Source of the DNA: Myxococcus virescens
Lineage (GTDB): Bacteria > Myxococcota > Myxococcia > Myxococcales > Myxococcaceae
Direction: 5' to 3'
Assembly: GCF_900101905.1 (NCBI RefSeq)
Contig: NZ_FNAJ01000001.1
Span: 434,001 to 498,000, forward strand
DNA length: 64,000 nt
The notes below the pieces were generated by a model, which had not been told where the DNA came from, searched no databases, and saw nothing but the letters and a program-made list of their open reading frames with translations. Below, in pieces: positions 15,799 through 24,526 of the stretch; position 1 is the stretch's first letter, and every line of letters starts with the position of its first letter. A program made the position numbers and the translations under genes.

Positions 15799-17117
15799 GC
15801 CCCACCCCACGCGCCCACGCCTCCCTCCAGCGACTGGGCAAAACGCGCGGGCGGCAGGCGCCTCGCGGCGTCCTCTTCCGCGCGCTGGGTCCGTGTCCAA
15901 GCGCCCACGCCCAACCCCAGCGCGCCCCGGGTCCGCAGGGCCACAGCCCACCAGAGCGACCGGCGGCGATACATCGACCCTTCTCGTAACGCGTCGAGCA
16001 ACGACTCCTGCCCCAAAGGCCGTCCCCGCACGAAGCGCACCGTCGGCTTGAACCGGGATGCGTGCTCGGCCCACCACGCCTCAAGACGGGGCACATCCGG
16101 CAGCGGGAGGTCTGCTTCCGGCGCGAACTCCGCGGCCGCCTCCTCGTCGCCCGACTCCACGCCCGGAGCCACCGCGGGAACCTCCATGCCTGTCACCAGC
16201 GAGAACGACTCCGCCGCCATGCGCGCCCATGGCGGCTCGCGCATCGCCTCCAGACAGGCCCGAGCAGTCTCGACCGTTCCCACCAGGCCGACCACCCTCA
16301 AGGTCTCCGTCCTTCGGGCAGCGTCTCCCAGCCCCTCCAACAGCAACTTCTGGGCGTCCGGCCCACCCGCCACGGCCAGCGCTCGCAAGGCCATCTGGCG
16401 GTGCGGCCCGCCCTCCAGGACCTGACGGCGGCATTCCCACCACGCCCGTCGACTTCCCGCCAACAGCCCTGCCTCCAGGGCAGCGCCAGAAACCTCGGCG
16501 GAGGATGAGCGCAGTCCCAATTCCAGCGTGGATTCGGACAACCGGACGGGCCAGGAGCGCAGGCAGCGAAACGCGGCGGCCCGCACCTGGGCGGCCTCAT
16601 GCGTGAGCGACGCCTCCAGCGCCGGCCCAGGGTCCACTCGCCACGCCCCCAAAATCTCCAGCAGTGTCGCGAGCACTCCAGGTGAGGGCGATGCGTCGAC
16701 CATGGGCCGCAGCCATGACTCCAGCCCCCGTCCGCCGGCACAAAGGAGCGCGGCCTGGATGCCCGCGCACGGGCCCTCCTCCCCCGCCTGGAGCACTTCG
16801 AGGACACTCCGCACAGCCGCCTCCAGGGCGTCTTCCTGAAGCAGCAGCCCGAGCGCGGCGCACTCCACCCTCCCAGGCGCGTCCGCTTCGGCCAGGGCGG
16901 GAACGAGCAGCCTCGTCGCGGCCTTGCGCCCCGCGAGCACGAGCGCATCCACATGGGCGAGGAGTCGCGCCTCCACCCCAGCGACGTCATCGAGGACATG
17001 GTCCGGCGCCACGAGGACACGCTTCCACTGCCGCCACAGGAATCCCGCCTCGTCGAGGTGTGACGCCAGCATCTCCCAGGAGATGGGGAGCGAGAGGTGC
17101 CGGGGCAACGGGTTCAT
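15795..17117 (-). CDS. TIGR02270-type HEAT-repeat-like protein
   Basis: A 440-residue protein made mostly of helical repeats rich in Ala, Leu and Glu, with units such as VRAAAFRCLRSWPVRLSE and ALRALAVAGGPDAQKLLLEGLGD, and a C-terminal WWAEHASRFKPTVRFVRGRPL. This matches the TIGR02270 family found beside T6SS cargo genes, where a scaffold or loading role is suspected but unproven. It begins with tandem possible starts GTG 17120 and ATG 17117. Its stop overlaps the start of the ketosynthase-like gene. The region near residue 320-340 is acidic and may be a linker. Confidence 0.72.
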   Translation of the reverse strand: MNPLPRHLSLPISWEMLASHLDEAGFLWRQWKRVLVAPDHVLDDVAGVEARLLAHVDALVLAGRKAATRLLVPALAEADAPGRVECAALGLLLQEDALEAAVRSVLEVLQAGEEGPCAGIQAALLCAGGRGLESWLRPMVDASPSPGVLATLLEILGAWRVDPGPALEASLTHEAAQVRAAAFRCLRSWPVRLSESTLELGLRSSSAEVSGAALEAGLLAGSRRAWWECRRQVLEGGPHRQMALRALAVAGGPDAQKLLLEGLGDAARRTETLRVVGLVGTVETARACLEAMREPPWARMAAESFSLVTGMEVPAVAPGVESGDEEAAAEFAPEADLPLPDVPRLEAWWAEHASRFKPTVRFVRGRPLGQESLLDALREGSMYRRRSLWWAVALRTRGALGLGVGAWTRTQRAEEDAARRLPPARFAQSLEGGVGAWGGA

Positions 17118-17134
17118 CACGTCATGCCCCCTGC

Positions 17135-17671
17135 CTAGTTGATCTGCGTCTTGCCGCCACGAAGGCGCAGCACCTGGCCCGCGTCGACGAGCACATGCTC
17201 ACCTCGAAGCAGAATCTGACCATTGCGCCGCAGGACCAGACTGGACCTGCCGCAGCGAAGCTCGAGCTCCTCGGTCGCGCCGTCCAGAAGCCCCTCGATG
17301 GGGACTCGCTGGCCGTTGGCGACGATGGCGACCTCTCCATCATCGCGCTCGCCATCAGGAGCTTCGAGCATGGCATCCAGGAGGGGCGTCTCACTGCGCG
17401 GCTGGAGCAAACCGAGCACGATGGGGCGCGTCGGTGTGCCCCGCTCGAAACAGAGCACCGCCTCCTGCCGCGCCTCTATCGCCCGAAGCAGCGTGGCCTC
17501 ATCCACCGCGACCGCGAGCCGGGCCTCCAGCGGCCCATGGTGGTTGCCCTCGAAGTCCACCTGCACCGTGCCCATTCGCCCCCGTCCGACGACCCGGCCA
17601 ATGAGGTTTCCCAGGATGGGCTCCTCCACTTGAGAAGGCGGGCGCCCGGCGTCCTGTTCGTGTGAGGCCAT
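17135..17671 (-). CDS. DUF6484-type protein of T6SS cargo operon
   Basis: A 178-residue protein with two beta-rich parts. The N-terminal part (VVGRGRMGTVQVDFEGN, then AVLCFERGTPTRPIVLGLLQ) matches the DUF6484 domain seen in T6SS-linked operons. The C-terminal part (LELRCGRSSLVLRRNGQILLRGEHVLVDAGQVLRLRGGKTQIN split over short strands) looks like the VgrG/phage-spike C-terminal beta-helix style of G-x-I/V repeats. A baseplate- or spike-associated adaptor is the reasonable inference. It sits between the PAAR-like tip gene and the HEAT-like gene. Confidence 0.75.
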   Translation of the reverse strand: MASHEQDAGRPPSQVEEPILGNLIGRVVGRGRMGTVQVDFEGNHHGPLEARLAVAVDEATLLRAIEARQEAVLCFERGTPTRPIVLGLLQPRSETPLLDAMLEAPDGERDDGEVAIVANGQRVPIEGLLDGATEELELRCGRSSLVLRRNGQILLRGEHVLVDAGQVLRLRGGKTQIN

Positions 17672-17690
17672 GGGATTCCGCCCCCTCGCG

Positions 17691-18155
17691 CTACATCTCT
17701 TTTTCGCAGACCAGGCAGTTGCACTTGCCCGAGCCCTGGCCGGCCGCCATCACCGGTGGCTGCATCAGCGGGAACGGAGGCGTGTTCTTGTCGTTGTGCA
17801 ACATCAAGTCGAAGGCCCTCGCCACGTTCTTTCCCTCGACCTGAACGTCGAAGGAGAAGTTGACGAACTCGGCCTTGCCCTGGGTCTTGCCAGAGACCAC
17901 ACCGCCCCCCGCCGTTCCCGCCTCATCCCCCGTGCTGGTGCTGAAGTTGGAGTCCTTCACGCACAAGGGGTTCCCCTCTACCGCCACCGTCTTGCTGCCC
18001 TGCGCGGTATCGGCGGAGCGCGCCACGTTCGGGTACGGCAGCGGAATGGGACCCGCCGGGCTGGGCGTCTTGCAGACATCCGGAAACGCCACGGACACGC
18101 CGTTGGAGTCCTTGGTCACCACGGACATCTTGTTGACACCGACCGTATTGGCCAT
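17691..18155 (-). CDS. PAAR-like (DUF4150) spike-tip protein
   Basis: A 154-residue protein of the DUF4150 PAAR-like type: an N-terminal MANTVGVNKMSVVTKDSNG, then VAFPDVCKTPSPAGPIPLPYPN, and a C-terminal tail CNCLVC with three cysteines. Proteins of this family cap the T6SS spike and carry or recruit effectors. It is the first gene of the cargo operon. A G-rich ribosome-binding site precedes ATG 18155. No structural T6SS genes occur in the window, so the secretion machine must be encoded elsewhere. Confidence 0.85.
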   Translation of the reverse strand: MANTVGVNKMSVVTKDSNGVSVAFPDVCKTPSPAGPIPLPYPNVARSADTAQGSKTVAVEGNPLCVKDSNFSTSTGDEAGTAGGGVVSGKTQGKAEFVNFSFDVQVEGKNVARAFDLMLHNDKNTPPFPLMQPPVMAAGQGSGKCNCLVCEKEM

Positions 18156-18229
18156 GGCGCCCCCCCTTCCCAGAACACAGGAGAGGGAATCATCCCCCGG
18201 TTCGATTCAGGAACTCAACCCGGACGCCC

Positions 18230-19231
18230 CTACTTCTTGCACGGTGACAACGTGCGCTTCGCGTACGCCAGCTCCTCTTCCGTGGGGCTGCCATAGCGTA
18301 CCGCCTTCGGCGCCGCCTTGGGCTTGCCAGCGTCGTGGACGTTGAGCACGCCCAGTTCGCGGCTGAGGACGGTGCGCAGCCCGGTGCTGTCATAGAGCGC
18401 GCCGAAGAAGGCCCCGCCGGAGCGCATCGGAAGCGGCGCCAGCGCCCCCGCCGGCCGGAGCAGCAGCGCGGTGTGGTCCTCCGTGGCCCACTCGCAGGGG
18501 TCCTTCTTCCCGCCGCGCTTCATCCACGACACCGCGATGTCGAACACGGCGCTGCCGTCATCCCACCGGCTGCTGAAGATCTCCCACTTGCGCTGGCACT
18601 CCGGGGCCTCGCACGACGTGCGCTCGGGGATCACGTCCGACAACTCCAGGGGCAGCCCCCGGCCCTCCTCGCTGGTGGAGTTGTCGTCGGCGCGGCGCAG
18701 CTTGCAGCCGGTGGGCGCGTCCTTCTGGCGCAGCGCCACCGGCGTGCCCGACAGCCGGCCCGGGGGCAGCACGTCGCAGTCCACCTGAAGCTCGGACATG
18801 AGGTACGTCTTGCGGTCCGCGTCCGTCCCCATCCGCACCGCCCACCACACCACGGGCACCGCGCGGCAGGCCGCCGAATCCGCCTTGCCGAACACCCACA
18901 AGGGCACGGACGGGTCCGGCGCGCCCAGCTTCCGGACGTCCACATCCTCTGGCACCAGCTTCACGCCGGAGCGCTCCCGCTCGCTCTCCAGGAAGAAGCG
19001 GTCCTTCGACTCCGGGATGATGGCCTGGTGCGCCAGCCAGCCGGAGCCCGTCAGCCCCACCAGGTTGCGCGCCGTGAAGGGCACCACGTCCGGGCGCTTC
19101 GGACAGCCGCGCTCGGGCTCGGCGGCCGGAAAGGTGTCCACGTCATAGAACTGCGCGGATGCCACCAGGGGCATCAGCAGCGCCAGGCTCGACACCCACG
19201 CCTGCGCGGTCAACCGGACTGCCAAACGCAT
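18230..19231 (-). CDS. secreted protein of unknown function
   Basis: A 333-residue protein with a clear signal peptide (cleavage after SLALLMPLVASA). GGAGGAG precedes ATG 19231. It contains paired cysteines (CRAVPVVWW, CDVLPPG, GCKLRR, CEAPECQRK, CEWATED) suggesting disulfides, consistent with a periplasmic location. No family is recognised. The C-terminal end has YGSPTEEELAYAKRTL. It lies 74 bp before the start of the PAAR-like gene and is transcribed in the same direction, so a link to the cargo operon is possible but not shown. Confidence 0.7.
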   Translation of the reverse strand: MRLAVRLTAQAWVSSLALLMPLVASAQFYDVDTFPAAEPERGCPKRPDVVPFTARNLVGLTGSGWLAHQAIIPESKDRFFLESERERSGVKLVPEDVDVRKLGAPDPSVPLWVFGKADSAACRAVPVVWWAVRMGTDADRKTYLMSELQVDCDVLPPGRLSGTPVALRQKDAPTGCKLRRADDNSTSEEGRGLPLELSDVIPERTSCEAPECQRKWEIFSSRWDDGSAVFDIAVSWMKRGGKKDPCEWATEDHTALLLRPAGALAPLPMRSGGAFFGALYDSTGLRTVLSRELGVLNVHDAGKPKAAPKAVRYGSPTEEELAYAKRTLSPCKK

Positions 19232-19334
19232 CGGGCTCCTCCACAAAGAAGCGGCCGCGGCCGGCTGAGGCACGCGGGCGAAAGAAGGAGCCTCCCGTCA
19301 TACCGCAAGCCCGCGACACGCCAAGCCGAAGCCC

Positions 19335-20114
19335 TCAGCGCTTGCGTGACTTCTTCGGCGGTGGCAGCACCTCCACCGGAATCTCACGCTCCGCCTCCAC
19401 CGCGGGCGTGGCCGCGTCCGGCGTGCCAGCGTCGGTGGGCTCGGGCGGCTTCACTTCCTGAATCTGGTCGTCCAGCGGCACCCGGCCCACGGAGCGGTGG
19501 AACAACTCCCACAGCGCCTTGCGGTGCACCTCCGGCGAGCCCGCGCCCGACACCACCACGCCCGCGCCGCTGTAACGAGCCTCCAGCCCCAGCGGCTTCA
19601 ATCCCTCTCCCAGTGAAGTGAGCTGCTCCTGGAGGACGGGGAGCTCGAAGGTCAGCTCCAGCTCCCGGGCCACGAAGGCGTCTGTCTTCAGCAGCTCCAG
19701 CAGCGCCAACCTGCACGCGGAGTCCTTGACCGAAGCACTGAGGGAGCGCTCCGCGCCGCTCGTCGCGTTCAGGTCCGGACAGGCCTTGCGGGCCGCGGCC
19801 AGGCGGGGCGCGGGGTCCTCCGGCGGCGGCGAACCCACCGTGAGGCGCCACACGGCGAAGCGGCCCCCTGCGTACAGCAGGAGCAGCGTCCGTCCCGCCT
19901 TCTGCCCAGTGAGCAACAGTTCATTGCTCCCAGGCAGCAGCTCCGCGTCCGCCACGGAGGCGTCCGCCACCTGGACCCAGTCCACGGTGTCGAGCTTGTG
20001 GAAGCGTTCCTTCCCGGGCTCCAGGGGGACGACCAGGTCCACCGGCCACGCATGTGCGAGCGTCGGGACGAAGAAGGCCAGGAGTGCTCCAACAGCGTAC
20101 ATGCGAGCGAACAT
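19335..20114 (-). CDS. secreted protein with pilus-assembly-type N-terminal domain
   Basis: A 259-residue protein: signal peptide to about Ala23 (THAHAW region), then VVPLEPGKERFHKLDTVDWVQVADASVADAELLPGSNELLLTGQKAGRTLLLLY across short strands. This is the beta domain at the N-terminus of CpaC/RcpA-type secretin proteins, which binds within the periplasm. The secretin domain itself is missing. A central helical Leu/Glu-rich segment and a BON-like VVVSGAG turn follow, then a Pro/Lys-rich end. GGAG precedes ATG 20114; ATG 20102 is an alternative. Confidence 0.68.
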   Translation of the reverse strand: MFARMYAVGALLAFFVPTLAHAWPVDLVVPLEPGKERFHKLDTVDWVQVADASVADAELLPGSNELLLTGQKAGRTLLLLYAGGRFAVWRLTVGSPPPEDPAPRLAAARKACPDLNATSGAERSLSASVKDSACRLALLELLKTDAFVARELELTFELPVLQEQLTSLGEGLKPLGLEARYSGAGVVVSGAGSPEVHRKALWELFHRSVGRVPLDDQIQEVKPPEPTDAGTPDAATPAVEAEREIPVEVLPPPKKSRKR

Positions 20115-20168
20115 CAGGGCTCCAGCGCAGTGGTGTGGACCCTTAGCACGGGATAAGAACAGGGCTCT

Positions 20169-21536
20169 ATGCCTACCTGGACCCTCTGGGTCGCCTGCCT
20201 GGCGCTGAGTTTCGTCAGGGCCCTTGTCGCCGCTTCGGAGTCCGCGCTCTACGGCGTGTCCGACCTGCGAGCACAGGAGCTGGCGAACACGCAGCCGGGC
20301 CGGGCGACGCGCCGGGTCCTCCGCCACAAGACGGACCGCGAGCCCGTGGCCACGGCGCTGCGCCTGGGCATGGTGCTCAGCGGCTTCCAGGCCGCGGCCA
20401 TTGGGGCCTTCGTCCCGCCGCGCATGCTGGACTTCAGCCGCTACGGCGAATCCGCGTGGCTGCCGGTGGCCACCGTCGCCGCGGGCGCGCTGCTGGTGGG
20501 CGTGCTGGCCACGCTCATGGAAGTCACCATGCGCGGGCTGGCCAACGGCAGCCCGGAGCGCTGGGCCCTGCGGCTGTCGGGCTTCACCTCGCTGCTGGTG
20601 ACGGTGCTCTACCCGCCCATGCGCGTGGCCATGGCGGTGCTCAACCTGATGGCGCGCACCTTCGGCCGCACGCTGCGCTTCGAGCCGCCGCCCCCGCCGC
20701 TGGAGGAGCTGGAGAAGCTGCTGGCCGCCCAGGCCGCGAAGAACGAGGTCGACAAGAGCGCCCCGCAGCTCATCCGCTCCATCTTCGAGCTGTCCGACAA
20801 GCGCTGCCGCGACGTCATGGTGCCGCGCACGGAGGTGGTGACGGTGGACATCACCATCACCCCGGACGAGCTGCTGCGCCTGCTGGCGGAGGAGAACCAC
20901 TCCCGCATCCCCGTGTACCGGGACGACGTGGACCACGTCATCGGCGTGCTGCACGCGCGCGACATCATCCCCCTGCTCCAGCACCCCGAGCTCATCGTCC
21001 TGCAGGACATCATCCGCCCGGCGCACTTCGTGCCGTGGATGAAGCCCATTGGCGACCTGCTCCGGGACATGCAGAAGCAGAAGATTCACATGGCCATCGT
21101 CGTCGACGAGTACGGCGGCTTCATGGGTGTGGTGACGTTGGAGGACATCCTCCGCGAAATCGTCGGCGACATCGGCGACGAGTTCGAGGTGGAGGAGAAG
21201 CAGGTGGAGAAGCTGGCGGACGGCAGCTTCATGGTGGACGCCGCGCTGGAGGTGGACGCCTTCACGCAGACGTTCGGCTTCCCCCTGCCCGAAGGCGACT
21301 TTGACACGCTGGGCGGCTTCCTCTCCTCCATGGCGGGCCACCTGCCTGACGTGGGCGAGCGATTCGCCTACAGCGGCTGGCAGTTCGTCGTGGCGTCCAA
21401 GGAAGGCCCCCGCATCGACCGCGTGCGGATGTCGCGCGTGAAGTCCGGCCTCACCAAGGACGGCAAGGCCGCGGAGTCCCGCGACGGGCTGGGGCGCGAG
21501 CACGGCCGCGAGGAGCAGGCCTCCGCGAAGAGCTGA
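20169..21536 (+). CDS. CNNM/CBS-domain transporter-associated protein (CorC/HlyC family)
   Basis: A 455-residue inner-membrane protein: an N-terminal DUF21/CNNM part with four hydrophobic helices, a basic/proline linker, two CBS domains starting near VMVPRTEVVTVD and VVVDEYGGFMGVVTLEDILREIVGDIGDE, and a C-terminal CorC_HlyC domain (FPLPEGDFDTLGGFL...DRVRM). The family includes magnesium/cobalt efflux proteins; many members were once called hemolysins. The transmembrane part is less conserved than usual, lacking obvious polar signatures. It is divergent from the pilus-type gene, with only 54 bp between starts. Confidence 0.87.
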   Translation: MPTWTLWVACLALSFVRALVAASESALYGVSDLRAQELANTQPGRATRRVLRHKTDREPVATALRLGMVLSGFQAAAIGAFVPPRMLDFSRYGESAWLPVATVAAGALLVGVLATLMEVTMRGLANGSPERWALRLSGFTSLLVTVLYPPMRVAMAVLNLMARTFGRTLRFEPPPPPLEELEKLLAAQAAKNEVDKSAPQLIRSIFELSDKRCRDVMVPRTEVVTVDITITPDELLRLLAEENHSRIPVYRDDVDHVIGVLHARDIIPLLQHPELIVLQDIIRPAHFVPWMKPIGDLLRDMQKQKIHMAIVVDEYGGFMGVVTLEDILREIVGDIGDEFEVEEKQVEKLADGSFMVDAALEVDAFTQTFGFPLPEGDFDTLGGFLSSMAGHLPDVGERFAYSGWQFVVASKEGPRIDRVRMSRVKSGLTKDGKAAESRDGLGREHGREEQASAKS

Positions 21537-21581
21537 GGCCCGGAGCGGCACCGGCCCCGCTCCGGGGCCGGCCCTCACCCA

Positions 21582-22445
21582 CTACTGGGACCAGTAGCAC
21601 TCCAGCGTCTCTCGCGCGGACTTGCCAATCAGCTCGCAGTTCTCGAAGCGGGCGCGCTCGCTGCCTCCGAGCTGCTGTCCGTAGCGGTCCGCGAAGCGCC
21701 GGAAGTAGGCATCCGGAAGCGCCTTGGAATCGAGCCGGAAGTCCGCCGGTGGGGCGCGCTCGAGCTCCAGCCGGAAGGCAATGCCCCGCCCGGCGACGAG
21801 CCGGCGGACGCTGGCCTCATCGGTGATGGCCTGCTCCACCAGTTCGTTGAGCGGCTGCCCCAGCGACACGGCGCCGTCCTCTCCAGTGCGCCCGGTGCGC
21901 CGCGCGGCGCCCAGGGAGACGCTCCAATGCAGCGGGCCCTTGAGCGCGAAGGTCCGCTCATCACAGCGCTGGGAGCGCTCCTCTTCGACCTCGCCGGTGA
22001 CGACCTCCTCCTGGCTGACGTCCTCGTCGGTGAGCGCCGTCACCAACGGATAGATGGAGGCGAGCGCCAGCACCACGCCGAGCGTCATGGTGATGTCGAC
22101 GTCGTCATCGGACGAGCCGTCGGACATCGCCATCAAGACGCCGCCACCTCCGAGCATCGCGAGCCCACCGAGCAACGAGCCCATGGGCGGGCTGGTCGTC
22201 GTGTCGATGCGCTTCTTGCTGAACTCGGTGGAAATCTCGGTGCAGGTGGTGCGCTTCACCGCGACGCGGCCCACGTAGGACGCATCCACGACGCTCTCCA
22301 GCGTGTCGCGGTGGGTCTCTCCCAGGGACGCCTCTCGCAGGCGCTCGCCGCGCACGTACTCGGACGTCGTGCTGCAACCCGCCTGGGAGAAGAGCAACGC
22401 CGCCAGCCCCGCGGCCCCGAACCTAGAAGAGCCGGTTGCGCGCAT
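21582..22445 (-). CDS. lipoprotein of unknown function with central membrane-like segments
   Basis: About 287 residues. The N-terminus ends in the lipobox FSQAGC. Two hydrophobic stretches (MGSLLGGLAMLGGGGVLMAM and MTLGVVLALASIYPLVTAL) flank an acidic loop. The C-terminal half is soluble and ends with NCELIGKSARETLECYWSQ. I do not recognise a family. ATG 22445 overlaps the last 23 bp of the preceding gene, which suggests cotranscription; a GTG five codons earlier is possible. Confidence 0.65.
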   Translation of the reverse strand: MRATGSSRFGAAGLAALLFSQAGCSTTSEYVRGERLREASLGETHRDTLESVVDASYVGRVAVKRTTCTEISTEFSKKRIDTTTSPPMGSLLGGLAMLGGGGVLMAMSDGSSDDDVDITMTLGVVLALASIYPLVTALTDEDVSQEEVVTGEVEEERSQRCDERTFALKGPLHWSVSLGAARRTGRTGEDGAVSLGQPLNELVEQAITDEASVRRLVAGRGIAFRLELERAPPADFRLDSKALPDAYFRRFADRYGQQLGGSERARFENCELIGKSARETLECYWSQ

Positions 22446-22995
22446 CTTCCATCGCCCCACAAAGCCGCGAGTAGTGTTCGAGCGCCCGCTCCAGCCGCAG
22501 GCTCTTGTCGACGTCCGTCTGCCGTCCGGGGACGAAGTCCCGCACCGACGTCACGGAGAGGTCCACATAAGGCAGGCTCTGGAACTTGCCGGTGGGCTCC
22601 GCGCAGTAGCGGTTCTCCGCGCTGCACTTGCGGAACATGGAGTACGTCCCGCTGTGCTTCTCCTTCACACGAAGCCGGAGCGTCGCATCGTTTCCGCCGT
22701 TGAGCCGGATGACCTCGATGGGCAGCAGCAAGCCGCGCAGGTCGACGATCTCCGTCCGCTCACGGGGCTTGTCCAGCACCATGATGCGGCAGTCCTTCAC
22801 CGTGACGTGCACCTCCGAGTCATTCCACGCCTCGATGTGCTCGCGCAGCCACGCCTCCGTCTGCGCCTTCGTTGGGTCGACCTTGCGCGAAGGAGCCGGA
22901 GGCTCAGGGGGAGGCGACTTCTCCGCGGCCAGCACGCTGGTGGAGCCCAGCAACGCCAAGGAGAGGGGAAACATACATCGTCGGAAAAGCGACAT
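22423..22995 (-). CDS. secreted protein of unknown function
   Basis: A 190-residue protein with a signal peptide ending near STSVLAAE, then a Pro/Glu-rich linker and a beta-rich domain containing CRIMVLDKPRERTEIVDLRGLLLPIEVIRLNG and KCSAENRYCAEP, split by charged loops. Two cysteine pairs may form disulfides. The start may be ATG 22995 or GTG 23004; neither has a strong ribosome-binding site. It overlaps the start of the next lipoprotein gene, so the two probably act together. Confidence 0.65.
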   Translation of the reverse strand: MSLFRRCMFPLSLALLGSTSVLAAEKSPPPEPPAPSRKVDPTKAQTEAWLREHIEAWNDSEVHVTVKDCRIMVLDKPRERTEIVDLRGLLLPIEVIRLNGGNDATLRLRVKEKHSGTYSMFRKCSAENRYCAEPTGKFQSLPYVDLSVTSVRDFVPGRQTDVDKSLRLERALEHYSRLCGAMEDARNRLF

Positions 22996-23092
22996 GGCCA
23001 GCACGCTGGCACGTCACACCTGCCGCCGGCAACGGACAACTACCATGACACCGCATGGGTAGCGTCCACCCCACGCGTGAGCGGCGGCGGCC

Positions 23093-23575
23093 TCAGTCCC
23101 CGTCCAGCGGTGGCACCCAGGCCAGCGGCAGCACGCGCTCGGACTTGAAGGGCGCGCGCCGCTCGGTGCCGCCGAAGCGCAGCACCACCCCGCCCTCCAC
23201 CTGCACCCGCCGGGGCACGGACTCGGGCCCGCCCGTGGCGCGCGCGCTGGCCAGCGGGAAGAGCACGCGCAGCGGGGCGCTCCCATCCGCCGCCAGGGGC
23301 GCCGCCACCTGCTGGGTGCCCACCGCCACGCGGCGCCCGTCCACCCGCAACGTGAAGTCCACCGCGGCCAGCGTGGCCGCGTCCGAAGCGGGGTTCGTCA
23401 CCGCCAGGTCCAGGTCCAGGACGCCGGTGCCGTCCTGCCGGAAGTCCACCTGGAAGCCCACCACGCGCACCGCGTCTTCATAGGCCCGCGGCCGGAAGGG
23501 CACCGAGCCCAGACACCCGGACACGGCGAGCCCGCCCCCCAGCAGCCCCAGGATGACGGCGCGGCGCGAGCGCAT
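23093..23575 (-). CDS. LEA type 2-like lipoprotein, small
   Basis: A 160-residue lipoprotein with the lipobox LAVSGC. The mature part is a single WHy/LEA14-like beta sandwich (VDFRQDGTGVLDLDLAVTNPASDAATLAAVDFTLRVDGRRVAVG over several strands). VTNPASDAA takes the place of the usual NPNP-F/L core. Its ATG is only 1 bp from the stop of the upstream Ser/Thr kinase gene, so the two are one transcript. A larger two-domain relative is at 9955-10785. Confidence 0.72.
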   Translation of the reverse strand: MRSRRAVILGLLGGGLAVSGCLGSVPFRPRAYEDAVRVVGFQVDFRQDGTGVLDLDLAVTNPASDAATLAAVDFTLRVDGRRVAVGTQQVAAPLAADGSAPLRVLFPLASARATGGPESVPRRVQVEGGVVLRFGGTERRAPFKSERVLPLAWVPPLDGD

Positions 23576-23576
23576 C

Positions 23577-24491
23577 TCAGCCCCCCAGCAGCGGCTGGAG
23601 CGCCTCCACCGTCAGCGGCCAGCCCGCGCGCCGGGACAGGGACTCCAGCGCCTTGATGAACTCCGCCGCCGTCTGGAAGCGCCGCGCCCGGTCCGCGAAC
23701 AGCGCCTTGCGCGCCACCTGCACCGCGTAGTCCGGCAGCTCCGGAGAGGACGTCAGCAGCGGCACGCGTGCGTCGCGCACCTTGTGCATCAGCTCCGCCT
23801 CGTGCTCCCCGGCGAAGAGGCGGCGGCCGGACCACAGCTCCCAGAGGATGATGCCCACCGCGTACAGGTCCGTGCGCGCGTCCACCGGCAGGCCCAGCAC
23901 CTGCTCCGGGCTCATATAGGGCAGCGTGCCGCGCAGCGCGCCGGAGTCGCCGCGCATCAGCCCCTCCACCTCCGCCACGCCGAAGTCGGTGAGCTTCACG
24001 TCGCCGTTGATGCCCAGCAGCAGGTTGGCCGGGTTCACGTCGCGGTGGACGATGGTGGCGCCGTTCTCCCCCACCTTGGCCCGGTGGATGTAGTCCAGCG
24101 CCTTGAGCAGACACCAGGCGATGTAGCAGGCGGACTCGGGCGGCATCGCCGCGCCGGCCTTCACCAGCAGCTCCTGCATGTAGCCCAGCGTCCGGCCACT
24201 CACGAGCTCCTGCACCATCAGGTAGTCCGGCCCCGCCTTGAACAGGCGGTAGGTGCGGACGATGTTCGGATGGCGCAGGCGGACCGTCAGCTTCGCCTCG
24301 TCAACGAAGGCTTTGACGTAGGCAGTGTCGCTGCGAAACGACGGGTGCAGCCGCTTGATGACAATCTCGTCCGGTTCACCCGGTGAGCGCTGCGTGGTGA
24401 CCCGGGCTCGCGCCTGGTACACCTCCGCCATGCCGCCCACCGCCAACCGGCCGACCACCTCGTAACCACCCAGGTCCGGAGCATCCGCCAC
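23577..24491 (-). CDS. eukaryote-like Ser/Thr protein kinase
   Basis: A 304-residue soluble kinase with all Hanks motifs: glycine loop GRLAVGGMAEVY, catalytic Lys in IVIKRL, VHRDVNPANLLL (HRD loop), LTDFGVAE (DFG), and SPEQ in place of APE. It has no transmembrane segment or sensor tail. The Asn-Pro in RDVNPANLL is a common variant among myxobacterial kinases. It appears active and cytoplasmic. It starts at GTG 24491 and is followed after 1 bp by a LEA-type lipoprotein gene; glgA lies 35 bp upstream in the same direction, so glycogen-linked control is a possibility. Confidence 0.9.
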   Translation of the reverse strand: MADAPDLGGYEVVGRLAVGGMAEVYQARARVTTQRSPGEPDEIVIKRLHPSFRSDTAYVKAFVDEAKLTVRLRHPNIVRTYRLFKAGPDYLMVQELVSGRTLGYMQELLVKAGAAMPPESACYIAWCLLKALDYIHRAKVGENGATIVHRDVNPANLLLGINGDVKLTDFGVAEVEGLMRGDSGALRGTLPYMSPEQVLGLPVDARTDLYAVGIILWELWSGRRLFAGEHEAELMHKVRDARVPLLTSSPELPDYAVQVARKALFADRARRFQTAAEFIKALESLSRRAGWPLTVEALQPLLGG

Positions 24492-24526
24492 GGCACAACA
24501 TTACTGCGAATTTCCGTCCGCACCCA

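Noticed and set aside
20115-21578. Upstream extension of the pilus-type gene on the minus strand
   Set aside because: It is antisense to the CNNM/CorC gene; the true protein starts with the signal peptide at 20114.
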